Positions 1-10,315 of a stretch of 64,000 nt of DNA are shown in pieces. Position numbers and translations under genes: made by a program. Under the pieces are notes generated by a model, which was not told the origin of the DNA, ran no database searches, and saw only the letters and a list, made by a program, of their open reading frames with translations. Positions within the stretch are counted from its first letter, which is position 1. Each line of letters starts with the position of its first letter. The stretch lies in NCBI GenBank assembly GCA_946811695.1, contig OX328126.1:8322197-8386196 (forward strand), written 5' to 3'. The DNA is from Gonocerus acuteangulatus (lineage: Eukaryota; Arthropoda; Insecta; Hemiptera; Coreidae).

Positions 1-2460
1 GACTTTTCTTTTCTTAAAACTATTTCTTTTAGCACGAAATACAACGGCCGGTAACCCTAAAAAACAATATTTTATTGTACATTGTTTATTTTATTTACTG
101 GAAATAAATTTAACAGATTTTTTTTATGGAATTACTTCAATAGTTAAAGTATAAAGATTTGAATAATAAAATATCCAAGTCGAATATAAATTATGAATAA
201 CAAAATAAGAATTTAATTGGTGAAACTAATCTTTTATTTTAGCGAGCTTCCTTTTTAGCACGAAACGCGCATTTATTATTAAAAATATGTTACAAAAACC
301 TGTTTAATTGGTTTTTAGTGACCATATGCCCGTTATTAAATGAGAACTTTATCCTGAACAAATAAAATACATTTGAACAGGAAAATAAAAAAAATTGATG
401 AACTTTGCCTGGATTGTACACTGTAGAATGTATTTTCTGAAGCCGTATGTAAAAATAAAAAATGTATCCGAAAAATTATGTAGGAAATTTCATCTCGCAG
501 ATATTTATTTTCCGTTACTTCAAACAATTTTATTGTACAATTTAAATTACTCTATTAAATAAAACGTGCAATTGTCGTAAATTTGTGTTGTCAATTATTT
601 TAGTTAATTGAATCAACATACAAATTAAAAACTTATTCCAAGTTTTTTGTTTTTTTTTTTCATTTTAGCTATAGATAGATAGATAGATTCCATATCTCTT
701 TGGCGCTCTACTGCTAGGTTATTTGCGCTTTCCAATATATTGGTTCGAAAAGGTTTGGGTTCTTTTATAAATGTTTGATTTTAGCTATAGAGTCAATTTC
801 TTGGGATTTTTATGTTTAAATTTTTTTTGTACATATATTTTTTTAATTCTTTGTATACAATTTTTTTTTTAATTGTATAGTTATATTTTATAGGTCTTGC
901 TAGTTTTTTCTACAATTATTCTACAAGTATCCGCAAATCGCTCGTTTACGGGCAGGCGTAAAACAAATATTACAAAATTGTTGTCAATTACTTCAACCTG
1001 TTGCTCAAATCAAAATAATTTTTTTTTTTTTTTCTTTTTTTTCAATTTCAGCTCAGGCTCACAGACTCATTTTTCTCCCCTAGATACATTAAGCTGAGAG
1101 TGCGTAGAGCAGTAGACTGCGTGGCGGGACATCAACACCTTATCAGCCGTCAGCTTGTAAACGATAAATCACCACACCCTCTGTACATCCGGGTGTCAAA
1201 CCCTGTCAACTATCTTATTAATTAATTATTCCAGTTAACTACCGGACAAAATCATAATAAACACTTTTATTATATCGCTTTTTATTTCAAAAACGTAGTA
1301 ATTGTTATATTTTTAGTATAATTAATTTCAATACTTTATATAATTAAAAAAAATATATCATATAAATTGTAAGTATAGATTATTATTGAATATTCAAAAA
1401 CTCTTGAAATATTCTTCCAGGAAATTAATGTACAAGACAATATTGATAATTAATAATAAACTTTAATTACTGATGTTTTACAAATTAATTATTATAATAA
1501 TTCAAAATATCAAAAGATGATACTGTAAAAATTATTAAGTAAAAATGATGATTCGATAAAAATAAAGCAATCTTTGGGATGCTAAAAAATGTAATTTTAG
1601 TTTCAATAATTTCTTAATTCCAGTAAACTAATAGATACATTTTATATTATTTATTAATTCATAAAAATGGCTGTATTTTGTTATTTTCCTTAAATATTAT
1701 TATTATTATTTATTTTAATATACTTATTATTTAGGTTTTGAATCTTCTAATTCATTGATTTCATTAAAAACATTACAGATGAACCAAGAATTTGTTGAAT
1801 TAGTTATTAATCATCAGGAATTACTTAAAAACATTATACAACTTAATATATTTTAAATAAATTATGATTTCTAAAATGTAAATAATATTATATTTTATTA
1901 TTCAAAATATTCATACCTTTATTGTACTTTTACTAGTGACAATACTTGAAAGTAAGAAGACTTACAATTTTGTATTTTATATTTGTTTGACAGGCGCATT
2001 CATTTCCCACAATTCCGTGATAATTAAGTAGAATTTTAAAATTATTGCCTTAAAAATATTCATATTTTTTAATTTGTGCATTGTACGTTTTCCAAAATAA
2101 ATTTCAAGCAAGGTGTATTTTTTCTGTTTTGCAGAAAGACTTGAACCTTCCGAAATTGGGATGTTAATTATATTTTGTTTTGATTTAATTATCGAAATAT
2201 TTGGGAATGATTAGGTTCCAAAAATAATTTATATATATCTCAATTTTACACCTTTAAAAATTGTAAACATTTTAATAGAATGGCCTACAAGGTGAAAATT
2301 ATATATGATCAAAAATTTTATTTAAAATAAATGTAATTTGCCTAAAATAAACCTAATTTGGTGATTAAAATTAAGGGGAAAATGGTTATTTCGACATGAT
2401 TATCTTGACAATATGATAGGGGTTGTCATAAAGTGGCATGGGGATATTTTGGTATTTGAC
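1..2460. other. AT-rich non-coding stretch
   Basis: I see no gene, structural RNA or recognisable transposon here. There are T-runs near 1020 and a short TAGA run near 668-688. The open frames are short, low-complexity and without motifs. Confidence 0.5.
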
Positions 2461-2484
2461 AGGAATGACAGACACTTTGACAGC

Positions 2485-2800
2485 TGGTATAAATATATAT
2501 ATAGTGCACTTACCACCAGTTTGATCCCCTGCCTCTCCCTACCCTCGTCCTAGCTGTAGCCTGACCGAACGAGGCCACCGCGAGCAGAAGTAACACTAAA
2601 GACGACCACATCTCGGCATGTCAGGTGCTGGCGAGTACACTAGCCTAAGCACCGGCTCCGCCCACTTAGGTGGGGGGAGTCTATCTACCCCTTCCACCTC
2701 CCTTAGGCTCCGCCTACTCTGTTAGGCCACGCCCATCGGTATCCAGTCCTTCCCCGGTGGGTTCTCAAGAGACGGGGTGTTTGTTTCCTTTCACTGCCTG
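2485..2800 (+). promoter_or_regulatory. GC-rich island behind a TATA-like box, possible promoter
   Basis: The sequence shows TATAAATATATATATAG at 2488-2504, then an abrupt switch from AT-rich DNA to about 250 bases of GC-rich DNA. That stretch holds repeated GGCTCCGCC(C/T)AC boxes and a CCACGCCC box, which resemble GC/KLF boxes. No reading frame of note follows. A promoter or 5' exon of a host gene or LTR-like element is an inference; a GC-rich repeat is equally possible. Confidence 0.22.
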
Positions 2801-3021
2801 AAACAGATCTGGTGTTATTACTGGGTCAGGAAACGGGATTCCATCTGGGAGATTAGGATTATGGGAGGAATAGGAAGCAGATAAGCGCTCAAAACAGAAC
2901 AAAATACTCAGAGCGTTTGGAAAAACATAAATAAACTAAATCTTATATACTTATAATATAACAAGCATTATTAGCAAATGTAGCGCTTTGTCAAACAAAA
3001 CATTTGTAATGATATTCAGAT

Positions 3022-3217
3022 AGTTAGCTGTTGAAGTGATAAGGCAGGGGGGTTGGGATTCGGTTGATAACTAAGCTGTTGAAGTGATAAGGCAGGGGGT
3101 TGGGATTCGGTTGATAACTAAGCTGTTGAAATGATAAGGCAGGGGGGTTGGGATTCGGTTGATAACTAAGCTGTTGAAGTGATAAGGCAGGGGGGTTGGG
3201 ATTCGGTTGATAACTAA
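3022..3217 (+). repeat. Minisatellite, 4 x ~48 bp, built from a hammerhead-element end
   Basis: Four near-identical units start at about 3027, 3075, 3122 and 3170. Each carries GTTGAAGTGATAAGGC followed by GGTTGGGATTCGGTTGA. This matches the terminal segment of the hammerhead foldback elements (GTCGAGGTGATAAGTAAAG then GGTTGGGATTCGGCTA), so the array looks like a tandem expansion of that terminus. The segment that follows, AATCTATATTTAC, also resembles the elements' next bases. Confidence 0.7.
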
Positions 3218-3280
3218 AATCAGATTTTCGTAAAAATCTATATTTACAAAGTATATTTAGAAGAAACAACAAAAATTAAT

Positions 3281-3431
3281 TTCGTTTAGAGCCTTCTGCT
3301 CAAATTCATGAACATAAATATACTTTAGGTCCATCCGACAAACCTATATAATGTACTGTGTAACATACAGTCTTCTTTATCGTACATGGCCACCGCGCAT
3401 GCGAGAACGCCAGCGGACACTTTTTTTCAGC
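3281..3431 (+). repeat. Repeat family B, copy 1
   Basis: Interspersed repeat of about 150-200 bp with the marks CGTTTAGAGCCTTCTGCTC, CATGGCCACCGCGCATGCG and CCAGCGGACACTTTTTT. Related copies lie at 27880-28075, 41500-41705 and 56780-57135. No coding capacity or class is recognised. Confidence 0.6.
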
Positions 3432-3889
3432 ATACCATTACTAAAGAGAATACTTAAAAACAGTAGTGTCTGTTTACGTAGACCACATCCAGTTACTTGT
3501 GAAGTATCTGTAGTGATTATAACATTGATTCAGCGCAACTCATTAGCTTTTCTATTGGCTATCCCTATGGGCAATTCTATTGGTTGTTGCTGGAAGTAAA
3601 GTAACCTTCAACACTCAAGTCAATCCAACTCGCAATTATTAATAGAATTCTATTAATTTTAGTGAGTTGGATTGACTAGAGTTTTGATATCTTCTTGAGC
3701 GAGCGGAGCTAGCCGTATGCCCGTAATGCGAATTAATTATGTTGCGAAGACCACGTCCAGTTACTTTAAAGAATCTTTCATCATGACGATTAGATAGTTA
3801 GCCGTCGAGGTGATAAGTAAAGATGGAATCGTTGGGATTCGGCTAAAGAAACCTCAATATGATTTTTGTTAAAAATAATCTATATTTAG

Positions 3890-3923
3890 GACGTTTCGGC
3901 TACTCATTGGTAGCCTTCGTCAG
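3890..3923 (-). ncRNA. Hammerhead ribozyme motif, subfamily 1 (element A left)
   Basis: On the minus strand: CTGACGA, stem II GGCTAC/GTAGCC with loop CAATGA, then GAAACGTC. All invariant core residues are present, with cleavage expected after the C of GUC. Stem III is only A-U and C-G, so ACGU is self-complementary and suits a dimeric fold. One extra A sits between A9 and stem II. Confidence 0.75.
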
Positions 3924-4395
3924 CTAAAATGACAAGAAAAAACAGAAATTAATACAAAAAAAGTTTATAATTGAGATAAATAACAGAACTATAAATACAC
4001 TTTACTTATTATAAAAGAACAATTTGGTCTTAAATTCTTAGAATGAATAGAATGAAAATCATAAGAAACATAACAAAAAGAAGAAAGACGGCTATTATAT
4101 TGAAGTTTATACAAGTAAATAGGTGCTAATAGTAGCATTAATTAATTAGTTTAACACTAATTATTAATAATAATTATTATTAATTAATTAATAGTAACAT
4201 TAATTAATTAATTAATGTTACTATTAGCACCTATTTACTTGTATAAACTTCAATATAATAGCCGTTTTTCTTCTTTTTTTGTTGTTTCTTATGATTTTCA
4301 TTCTACTCATTCTATGAATTTAAGACGAAATTGTTCTTTTATAATAAGTTAATTGTATTTATAGTTCTGTTACTTATCTCAATTATAAACTTTTT

Positions 4396-4518
4396 TTTTG
4401 TTGAGAGGAGATGGTTGACCGTAGATGATGCAAGGTAGGGATTGTCGGGGTTCGGTCACTGCTACTTAATAAAACTACATTTTTACGATAAAATGTAGTT
4501 TTATTAAGTAGCAGTGAC
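4396..4518. mobile_element. 123 bp insert, end of the subfamily 2 hammerhead element
   Basis: Starts with TTGAGAGGAGATGGTTGACC and a GGGGTTCGGTCAC terminus. It ends in a perfect hairpin built from TGCTACTTAATAAAACTACA and its complement. TAAACTTTTT at 4386-4395 is repeated at 4519-4528 as a 10 bp target-site duplication. The first 80 bases match 62996-63080, next to an intact hammerhead. The ribozyme itself is missing in this copy. Confidence 0.65.
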
Positions 4519-4562
4519 TAAACTTTTTCTTGTATTAATTTCTGTTTTTCTTGTCATTTTAG

Positions 4563-4596
4563 CTGACGATGGCTACCAATGAGTAGCCGAAACGTC
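4563..4596 (+). ncRNA. Hammerhead ribozyme motif, subfamily 1 (element A right)
   Basis: CTGACGA, one T, stem II GGCTAC/GTAGCC with loop CAATGA, then GAAACGTC. The core is intact. Flanks allow a partial stem I (G-C, one mismatch, then U-A pairs). Confidence 0.75.
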
Positions 4597-5009
4597 CAAA
4601 ATATAGATTTTTTAAAAAAAATCTTATTGAGGTTTCTTTAGCCGAATCCCAACCATTCCATCTTTATTTAAAGAATCTGTTACTTACTGATTAGTTTACA
4701 GGTTCTTTGCGGATAATCTATTACTTCTTTACAGGTTTCCTAAGGTTAGATACCATATTATATAAATATAGTAATCAAAAGTTAATATAGTAATAAAAAG
4801 TATTAAAAATCACTGCAATCACAACTAAAAGTAACTCTTTTTGACTAATATAATTATATAATATAGTTTCTAACTAACCGTTAGGTAACTTGAATTTGTA
4901 ATACTTTTAGGCTTGTAAAACAAAAATGAAAATAAGCAGAATATATTTCAGCAAGCAATATTTATTAATAAAAAGGTTAATATTATAGAAATATAGTATA
5001 GTAATGAAA

Positions 5010-5182
5010 TAAGTCTGGACACAAAGAAAATCGAACTTGGCCAGGTCCTAACAACACTATACAGGAGAAATAATAATGACCAGATAAAGCCAGTCATAAA
5101 ATCACGGAACTCCAGCTAAAAAACCCTTTCGGAGAGGAAAGTTAATCCTTACAAGACTTCGAATTGGTCATACACTACTAAC
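5010..5182 (+). pseudogene. LINE ORF2 C-terminal fragment
   Basis: The + strand near 5143-5180 translates as LTRLRIGHTLLT. This is the hallmark following the RNase H domain of I/R1-group LINEs (compare RLRLGHSKLTHSYL in the copy at 15575-16293). The frame upstream is broken, and the fragment stops where the TGAGTGATTACTC array begins. Confidence 0.55.
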
Positions 5183-5690
5183 CAGTGTTGTATAATTACT
5201 CGAGTAAATAAATACTCCAGTAATAGTGATGAGTGAAAATTTAATCGTTACTCATTCATTACATCAAATTTTTAACCATTACTCATCACTCTAAAAAATG
5301 AGTGATTACTCTTAATTACTCATCTCTTTCTAAAATGAGTGATTACTCTTAATCATTACTCATCACTCTCAAAAATGAGTGCTTACTCTTAATCAATACT
5401 GGTTACTCTACAAAATGAGTGATTACTCTTAATTACTCATCACATTCTAAAATGAGTCATTACTCTTAATCATTACTCATCACTCTCAAAAATGAGTGCT
5501 TACTCTTAATCAGTACGGGTTACTCTACAAAATGAGTGATTACACTTAATCATTACGGGTTACTCTACAAAATGAGTGATTATTCTTAATCATTACTCAA
5601 TACTCTCAAAGATGAGTGATTACTCTTAATCATTACTCAATAGTCTCAACACTGAATGATTACTCTTAATCATTGTCACATTCATTTGTC
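5183..5690. repeat. Tandem TGAGTGATTACTC array, hAT-like terminus
   Basis: The region opens with CAGTGTTGTATAATTACTCG, like a hAT terminal repeat (compare the hAT at 21091-22425, whose end reads CAGTGTTGTAAAATACCC). It continues as about ten imperfect units of AATGAGTGATTACTCTTAAT. CAACACTG near 5649-5656 is an inverted match to the start, but the flanks show no 8 bp duplication, so the right boundary is uncertain. Confidence 0.5.
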
Positions 5691-5889
5691 AGGAGTAAAT
5701 TATAATTCCTTTGCTTTTTGTTTACATTATACAATTTATTTACAAAGATTGATCTTGTACACACTATAATTCTTAGGGTGTTTATCCGCTCTAGTAGTTA
5801 ATCCATTCTAGTAAGTAAAGCTGTAGAAAGTTGAATATTAGGTCAATCTATTGTTTATTAAAATTTGAACGTCCGTTATAATTAATTCT

Positions 5890-6012
5890 GAATTTTAGGA
5901 TGGGTTATCTATAGGTTACCACCCTTTTCTAGCCAGGATAGGGCTGATGCTTTTTCGTTGTCCAATGAAAAACCACCAACCCTAGTGGGAGTCAAACCCA
6001 CGACCCTCAACA
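5890..6012 (-). mobile_element. tRNA-Leu-type SINE fragment
   Basis: Minus strand reads GTCGTGGGTTTGACTCCCAC (a Pol III B-box-like segment), then a body with CATCAGCCCTATCCTGGCTA and AAAAGGGTGGTAACCTATAG. The same body occurs at 9905-10030, 41391-41480 and 42511-42650. The A-box head is absent here. Confidence 0.55.
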
Positions 6013-6243
6013 CGTGTTAAGTAGCTTTATTTAATTAAATATTTTAGAGAAATATTAACCAAAGTAGCTTATTTTTACAATTCTATTAATAAATTATGAT
6101 ATTTATCCCAAAGAGAATTGGTGAAAATCAAGTCGAAGCGTCACAGCCCCAGAGTAATCTAGTGATATTAAGTAAAGATGGAATGGTTGGGATTCGGCTA
6201 AATAAACCTCAATATGATTTTGTTTTAAAAAATCTATATTTCG

Positions 6244-6277
6244 GACGTTTCGGCTACTCATTGGTAGCCTTCGTCAG
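6244..6277 (-). ncRNA. Hammerhead ribozyme motif, subfamily 1 (element B left)
   Basis: Minus-strand CTGACGA, stem II GGCTAC/GTAGCC, GAAACGTC. The core is intact and identical to the element A copies. Confidence 0.75.
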
Positions 6278-6760
6278 CTAAAATGACAAAAAAAAAGAAA
6301 TTAATACAGAAACAAACAAAAAAAATTTATAATTGTAATAGGTAACAGAACTATAGATACAATTAACTTATAAAAGAACATATCGTCTTAAATTCTTAGA
6401 ATGAAAAAGTAAATAGGTACAATAATTGATTTTAATAGTAATTAGTAACATTAATTGATTTTACAAAGAAATAAGAAACTACATACCAATGACAAATATA
6501 GTAGCTAATAGTAACATTAATTAATTATATTTGTCATTGGTATGTAGTTTCTTATTTCTTTGTAAAATCAATTAATGTTACTAAATACTATTAAAATCAA
6601 TTATTGTACCTATTTACTTTTTCATTCTACTCATTCTAAGAATTTAAGACGATATGTTCTTTTATAAGTTAATTGTATCTATAGTTCTGTTACCTATCAC
6701 AATTATAATTTTTTTTTTGTTTGTTTCTGTATTAATTTCTTTTTTTTTTTGTCATTTTAG

Positions 6761-6794
6761 CTGGCGAAGGCTACCAATGAGTAGCCGAAACGTC
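6761..6794 (+). ncRNA. Hammerhead motif with a mutated core (element B right)
   Basis: Reads CTGGCGA instead of CTGACGA, so the invariant A6 is G. Stem II and GAAACGTC are intact. It is probably inactive, whereas its partner in the left arm is intact. Confidence 0.65.
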
Positions 6795-7133
6795 CGAAAT
6801 ATAGATTTTTTAAAACAAAATCATATTGAGGTTTATTTAGCCGAATCCCAACCCCTCCATCTTTACTTATCACCTCGACGGCTAACTATCTAATCATCAT
6901 GATAAAGTGATATTAGTAAAACTTAAATTTTGTTTTAGAATTTTACCACAAAAACAGTATTCTGCTGGCTATTGAATTTTTGATTACGGAGAACGTATAT
7001 GTGTCAAGAAGCACTGGGCTACGAAAAGTGATCATTTTTCGTCAGAACAACATTCTTTCAATTTCGTGTGAAAAACCCATGACACGATTTCTGCAAATAG
7101 AAAACGCCAGATTTTAGGAAAAAATTAATTTTC

Positions 7134-7164
7134 AACGTTTCGGCTGTTTGGAAGCCATTTTCAG
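7134..7164 (-). ncRNA. Divergent hammerhead-like motif
   Basis: Minus strand: CTGAAAA, a TGGCT...AGCC stem II, then GAAACGTT. G8 is A, so activity is doubtful, but the box order and spacing match the other motifs. No inverted partner is seen. Confidence 0.45.
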
Positions 7165-7348
7165 CAATAAATTCCTGGATGATGGAGGGACAACAAGATA
7201 AGGTTTAGGTTACCATGGATATGTATAATAATTTCAATTATCCATGGTAGTCTGAGAGCTGGTACCGCACTTTTCATGAAGTGTTTTATGCACCTTGAAA
7301 TTGTGCTATAATGTACCTCTGGGGTAGATATAAAGGTAAGTATATGTT

Positions 7349-9439
7349 ATAGCGACTTCTGTTGAATCGCTCCTCGACCTATCGTCGGACCATTCTGCGA
7401 TCCTTTTAACCCTCTTTTCCTCCCCTGTACCCCGTCCTTTACAACCAACCCTTACACCTGGTCCTATCAACTGGCAAGCATTTCAGATCAACCTAGAGCA
7501 CTCCATAGACCTAAGCATTCCCCTAAAAACCCCTACAGAACTAGACAAAGCTACCGAAGATTTCACTAAAGCTGTTCAGGACTGTGCCCGCAATTCATGC
7601 CGACCAAGAACAAGTTTCCCTACTCCACCCAAACTGCAACTCCCAGCCCACATCCAAGAACTTCTTGCAGCCAAGCGACGGGCCAGAGCTCTATGGCAAA
7701 GATCACGTTATCCCTCGGACAGAAACGCATACAACAGACTGACACGACAACTGAAATCTTCCTTGTCCCAATTCCGCTCAGAATCCTTCAACGAACACCT
7801 TTCATCCCTCTCTACACAAGACTGTTCTTTGTGGGCAGTTACTCGTAAAATCCTAAAGTTTCACCCAATGCCTTCCCCTCTCAAACGCAGCGATGGAACC
7901 TGGGCCAGAAGTGATGAAGAAAAAGCGCTCCTTCTCTCCACACACCTGACTACAGTATTTTCCCCTAATCCTCAAACGAGTCCTTCCCTGGATGAAGATA
8001 TCGAAGATTACCTCAATTCTCCCTTACCTTTGTCTTTCCCACCCAAAGCTTTTCATCCTTCCGAAGTAAAATATACCATCAAACACCTCCCTAGGAAATC
8101 TCCCGGTTATGACCTTATCACCTCCACAATTCTTAAAAACCTCCCCCAGAAGGCCATTATATTCCTCACATATCTCTTCAACTCAATCCTAAGAACAACC
8201 CATTTCCCGAATCCCTGGAAACATTCAGTAGTTATCGTTATTCCCAAACCCTTCAAACCTCCCGATTCCCCATCTTCCTATCGACCTATCAGCCTTCTGC
8301 CATTAATGTCCAAAGTATTCGAAAAACTCCTTTACAAAAGAATCCTCCCTATCATAGAATCCTCGAACAAAATTCCCAACCATCAATTTGGTTTCCGCTT
8401 CCAACATTCCACAATTCAGCAGTGCTTACGAGTCGTAGACGCAATATCCTCCTCGCTTGAACGTAAGAGTTTTTGCACGAGTGCCTTTCTCGACGTTGCT
8501 CAAGCATTCGATCGGGTTTGGCACCCGGGATTACTTTACAAAGTAAAGCAAATACTTCCACACACCTACTTCCTTATCCTCAAATCCTACCTGTCATACA
8601 GATCATTTCAAGTTAAACATGGTACAGCCCTTTCCCCAACCTGTTCCATAAATGCTGGAGTCCCCCAAGGGAGTATTATCGGTCCCCTTCTTTTCCTTCT
8701 TTACACTGCGGATATTCCCACACACCCCCAAACCCTACTTACCACATACGCTGATGACACAGCCATCCTGTCAACTTCCCCTGACCCTTCAGTAGCATCC
8801 CAAAACCTGCAGGAACATCTTTCCGCCATACAACATTGGAGCGAACGGTGGAGAATAAGAATCAACGCAGAAAAATGCAAACAAGTGACATTCACACTCA
8901 ACCGAAGATCATGCCCTCCAGTTTACCTCAGGAACACTCCTCTCCCGGAATCTAACGAGGTTCGATATCTAGGGTTATACCTTGACAGCCGACTGACATG
9001 GAACCCTCACACGAGACTGAAAAGACAGGAACTGAACAAACGATACGGACTACTTAGACGACTCCTTGGACCCTCATCTAAATTATCGATACAGAACAAA
9101 CTAACGATATACAAAACAATCATTCGACCAATATGGACATACGGACTTGAACTCTGGGGATCTGCAAAACCATCTAACATCAACAGAATACAGGCATTCC
9201 AGTCAAAAGTACTTCGTAAAATTGTAAATGCTCCTTTCTATGTTTCCAACAAAACCCTTCACAATGACCTCAACATCCCATTTGTCCTTGACCTTGCTAA
9301 AACCCGATTCCAAATGTTCCACTCCAAATTGTCTTACCATCCTAATCCTGAAGGTCTATCCTTATCATCCCAATCCCATCCAGACAATCCTCCCAGGCGG
9401 CTCAAGAGACAGTGGCCTCGAGACAATCTAATCATCTGA
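7349..9439 (+). CDS. Jockey-clade ORF2 fragment: endonuclease end and reverse transcriptase
   Basis: One open frame of about 697 codons runs from the truncation point to the stop at 9437-9439. A Met at 7763 lies inside it but is not a true start. It opens with the end of an apurinic-type endonuclease (LDLSSDHSAILL, with the catalytic SDH motif). A linker follows, then reverse transcriptase: SYRPISLLP, FGFRFQHST, AFLDVAQAFDRVWH, GVPQGSIIGPLLF, and the catalytic TYADDTAIL near 8740-8766. The thumb region includes YLGLYLDSRLTW, and the C-terminus has IIRPIWTYGLELWG and RRLKRQWPR. No RNase H follows, which fits Jockey. The frame has no internal stops, so the insertion is recent. With its 5' end lost, the copy cannot move by itself. 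Confidence 0.9.
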   Translation: MATSVESLLDLSSDHSAILLTLFSSPVPRPLQPTLTPGPINWQAFQINLEHSIDLSIPLKTPTELDKATEDFTKAVQDCARNSCRPRTSFPTPPKLQLPAHIQELLAAKRRARALWQRSRYPSDRNAYNRLTRQLKSSLSQFRSESFNEHLSSLSTQDCSLWAVTRKILKFHPMPSPLKRSDGTWARSDEEKALLLSTHLTTVFSPNPQTSPSLDEDIEDYLNSPLPLSFPPKAFHPSEVKYTIKHLPRKSPGYDLITSTILKNLPQKAIIFLTYLFNSILRTTHFPNPWKHSVVIVIPKPFKPPDSPSSYRPISLLPLMSKVFEKLLYKRILPIIESSNKIPNHQFGFRFQHSTIQQCLRVVDAISSSLERKSFCTSAFLDVAQAFDRVWHPGLLYKVKQILPHTYFLILKSYLSYRSFQVKHGTALSPTCSINAGVPQGSIIGPLLFLLYTADIPTHPQTLLTTYADDTAILSTSPDPSVASQNLQEHLSAIQHWSERWRIRINAEKCKQVTFTLNRRSCPPVYLRNTPLPESNEVRYLGLYLDSRLTWNPHTRLKRQELNKRYGLLRRLLGPSSKLSIQNKLTIYKTIIRPIWTYGLELWGSAKPSNINRIQAFQSKVLRKIVNAPFYVSNKTLHNDLNIPFVLDLAKTRFQMFHSKLSYHPNPEGLSLSSQSHPDNPPRRLKRQWPRDNLII

Positions 9440-9660
9440 TCTTATCGTAACCATTAAAACATTTAGCAAGACATCTCTGGAAGTGCCAACAGTGGTTGTC
9501 TTCTTCCATATTTTGTATTATTTTTTATTTTCTTTTATTTTACTTTTACCGTTTTTGTCAAATTGTACATAATATCTGCATGAACAGACTTGATTATTGT
9601 ACTGCTAATAATTGTACAGATTTCAAATAAATAAATGGAAAAAAAAAAAAAAAAAAAAAA
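7349..9660 (+). mobile_element. 5'-truncated Jockey-type LINE
   Basis: A 2.3 kb non-LTR retrotransposon copy. It starts inside the endonuclease domain, runs through reverse transcriptase and a ~200 base 3' UTR, and ends in about 23 A (9638-9660). GTATATGTT at 7340-7348 is repeated at 9661-9669, as target-primed insertion predicts. It interrupts the left arm of the inverted-repeat element around it. Confidence 0.9.
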
Positions 9661-9904
9661 GTATATGTTGGCAGGACTTACCGTGGAACACCAGGTACTG
9701 CGCAGAAGGGGAAAGATGCAAAGAAATATTGACCAAAAATAGTGTTTTATTCAGAAGCCAACTATCATTAATGTAAAAAAAAAAAATGCAAATTAAGGCA
9801 ATTTACAATGAATAATAAATAAGGCACACACCTAAGGCATAAAAAAGTACCTAAGTTTTTATTTTGAATATTAACTTAATTATTTAAATTTTAACATCCA
9901 TTAT

Positions 9905-10030
9905 TTTAACTAAGAATTTTGGGACGGGTTATCTATAGGTAACCATTCTTTTCTAGCCAGGATAGGGCTGATGCCTTTTCTTCTTTCTAAAGAAAAGCCA
10001 CCATCCCTAGTTGGAATCGAACCCACGACC
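9905..10030 (-). mobile_element. tRNA-Leu-type SINE, body and B box (split copy)
   Basis: Minus strand: CGTGGGTTCGATTCC (B box), then the body with CATCAGCCCTATCCTGGCTA. The A-box head of the same SINE lies 1.8 kb away at 11831-11906. The SINE is cut at the B box by the TIR element 10031-11830. Confidence 0.65.
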
Positions 10031-10276
10031 CACAGTGGTATTTTTACCTGATCTTTGCAAAAACAAAGCATATAGTGAATATAAATATAAGATATAAATA
10101 TAAAATGTAAATATAAAATATAAATATTATAAATAAAGGCAAAATATAAATATAAAAAGAAAATAAATAAATATAATATATACACACACACACACACCCA
10201 TATATATATATATATACACACACACACATATATATATACACATCTACGTATATATATATGCACACACACATACATG

Positions 10277-10315
<39 letters not shown>

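Larger units (their letters stand above)
3777..4666. mobile_element. Hammerhead foldback element A
   Basis: An 890 bp palindrome whose arms (3777-4140 and 4250-4666) each carry one hammerhead motif. The outer part of each arm has GGTTGGGATTCGGCTAAA or its complement. It is flanked by a perfect 12 bp duplication, TTTAAAGAATCT (3765-3776 and 4667-4678), so it is a real insertion, here into repeat family A. There is no protein. The right arm is interrupted by a 123 bp insert (4396-4518). It probably belongs with Penelope-like retroelements, whose ends are known to carry hammerheads. The inverted layout is the odd point. Confidence 0.75.
3467..4995. mobile_element. Repeat family A (TIR element), two partial copies split by element A
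   Basis: Left-end sequence (GACCACATCCAGTTACTT) occurs at about 3481 and again at about 3750 (GACCACGTCCAGTTACTT). A GTTGGATTGACT hairpin lies at 3617-3682. The second copy is cut by hammerhead element A (3777-4666), and its body resumes at 4679. That body matches 31900-32225 in the complete copy. The best-preserved family member is at 51811-52600. No transposase is seen. Confidence 0.6.
6171..6905. mobile_element. Hammerhead foldback element B
   Basis: A 735 bp palindrome with a hammerhead motif in each arm and AGTGATATTA repeated at 6161-6170 and 6906-6915 (10 bp duplication). The right end has the full terminus (GACGGCTAACTATCTAATCA). The left arm starts inside it, at AGTAAAGATGG. One fixed end and one variable end is what target-primed retrotransposition leaves. 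Confidence 0.75.

Noticed and set aside
5183..5690. Complete hAT element bounded by CAGTGTTG and CAACACTG
   Set aside because: The flanking 8-mers do not match, so the right boundary is not established; reported as an array with a hAT-like end only.
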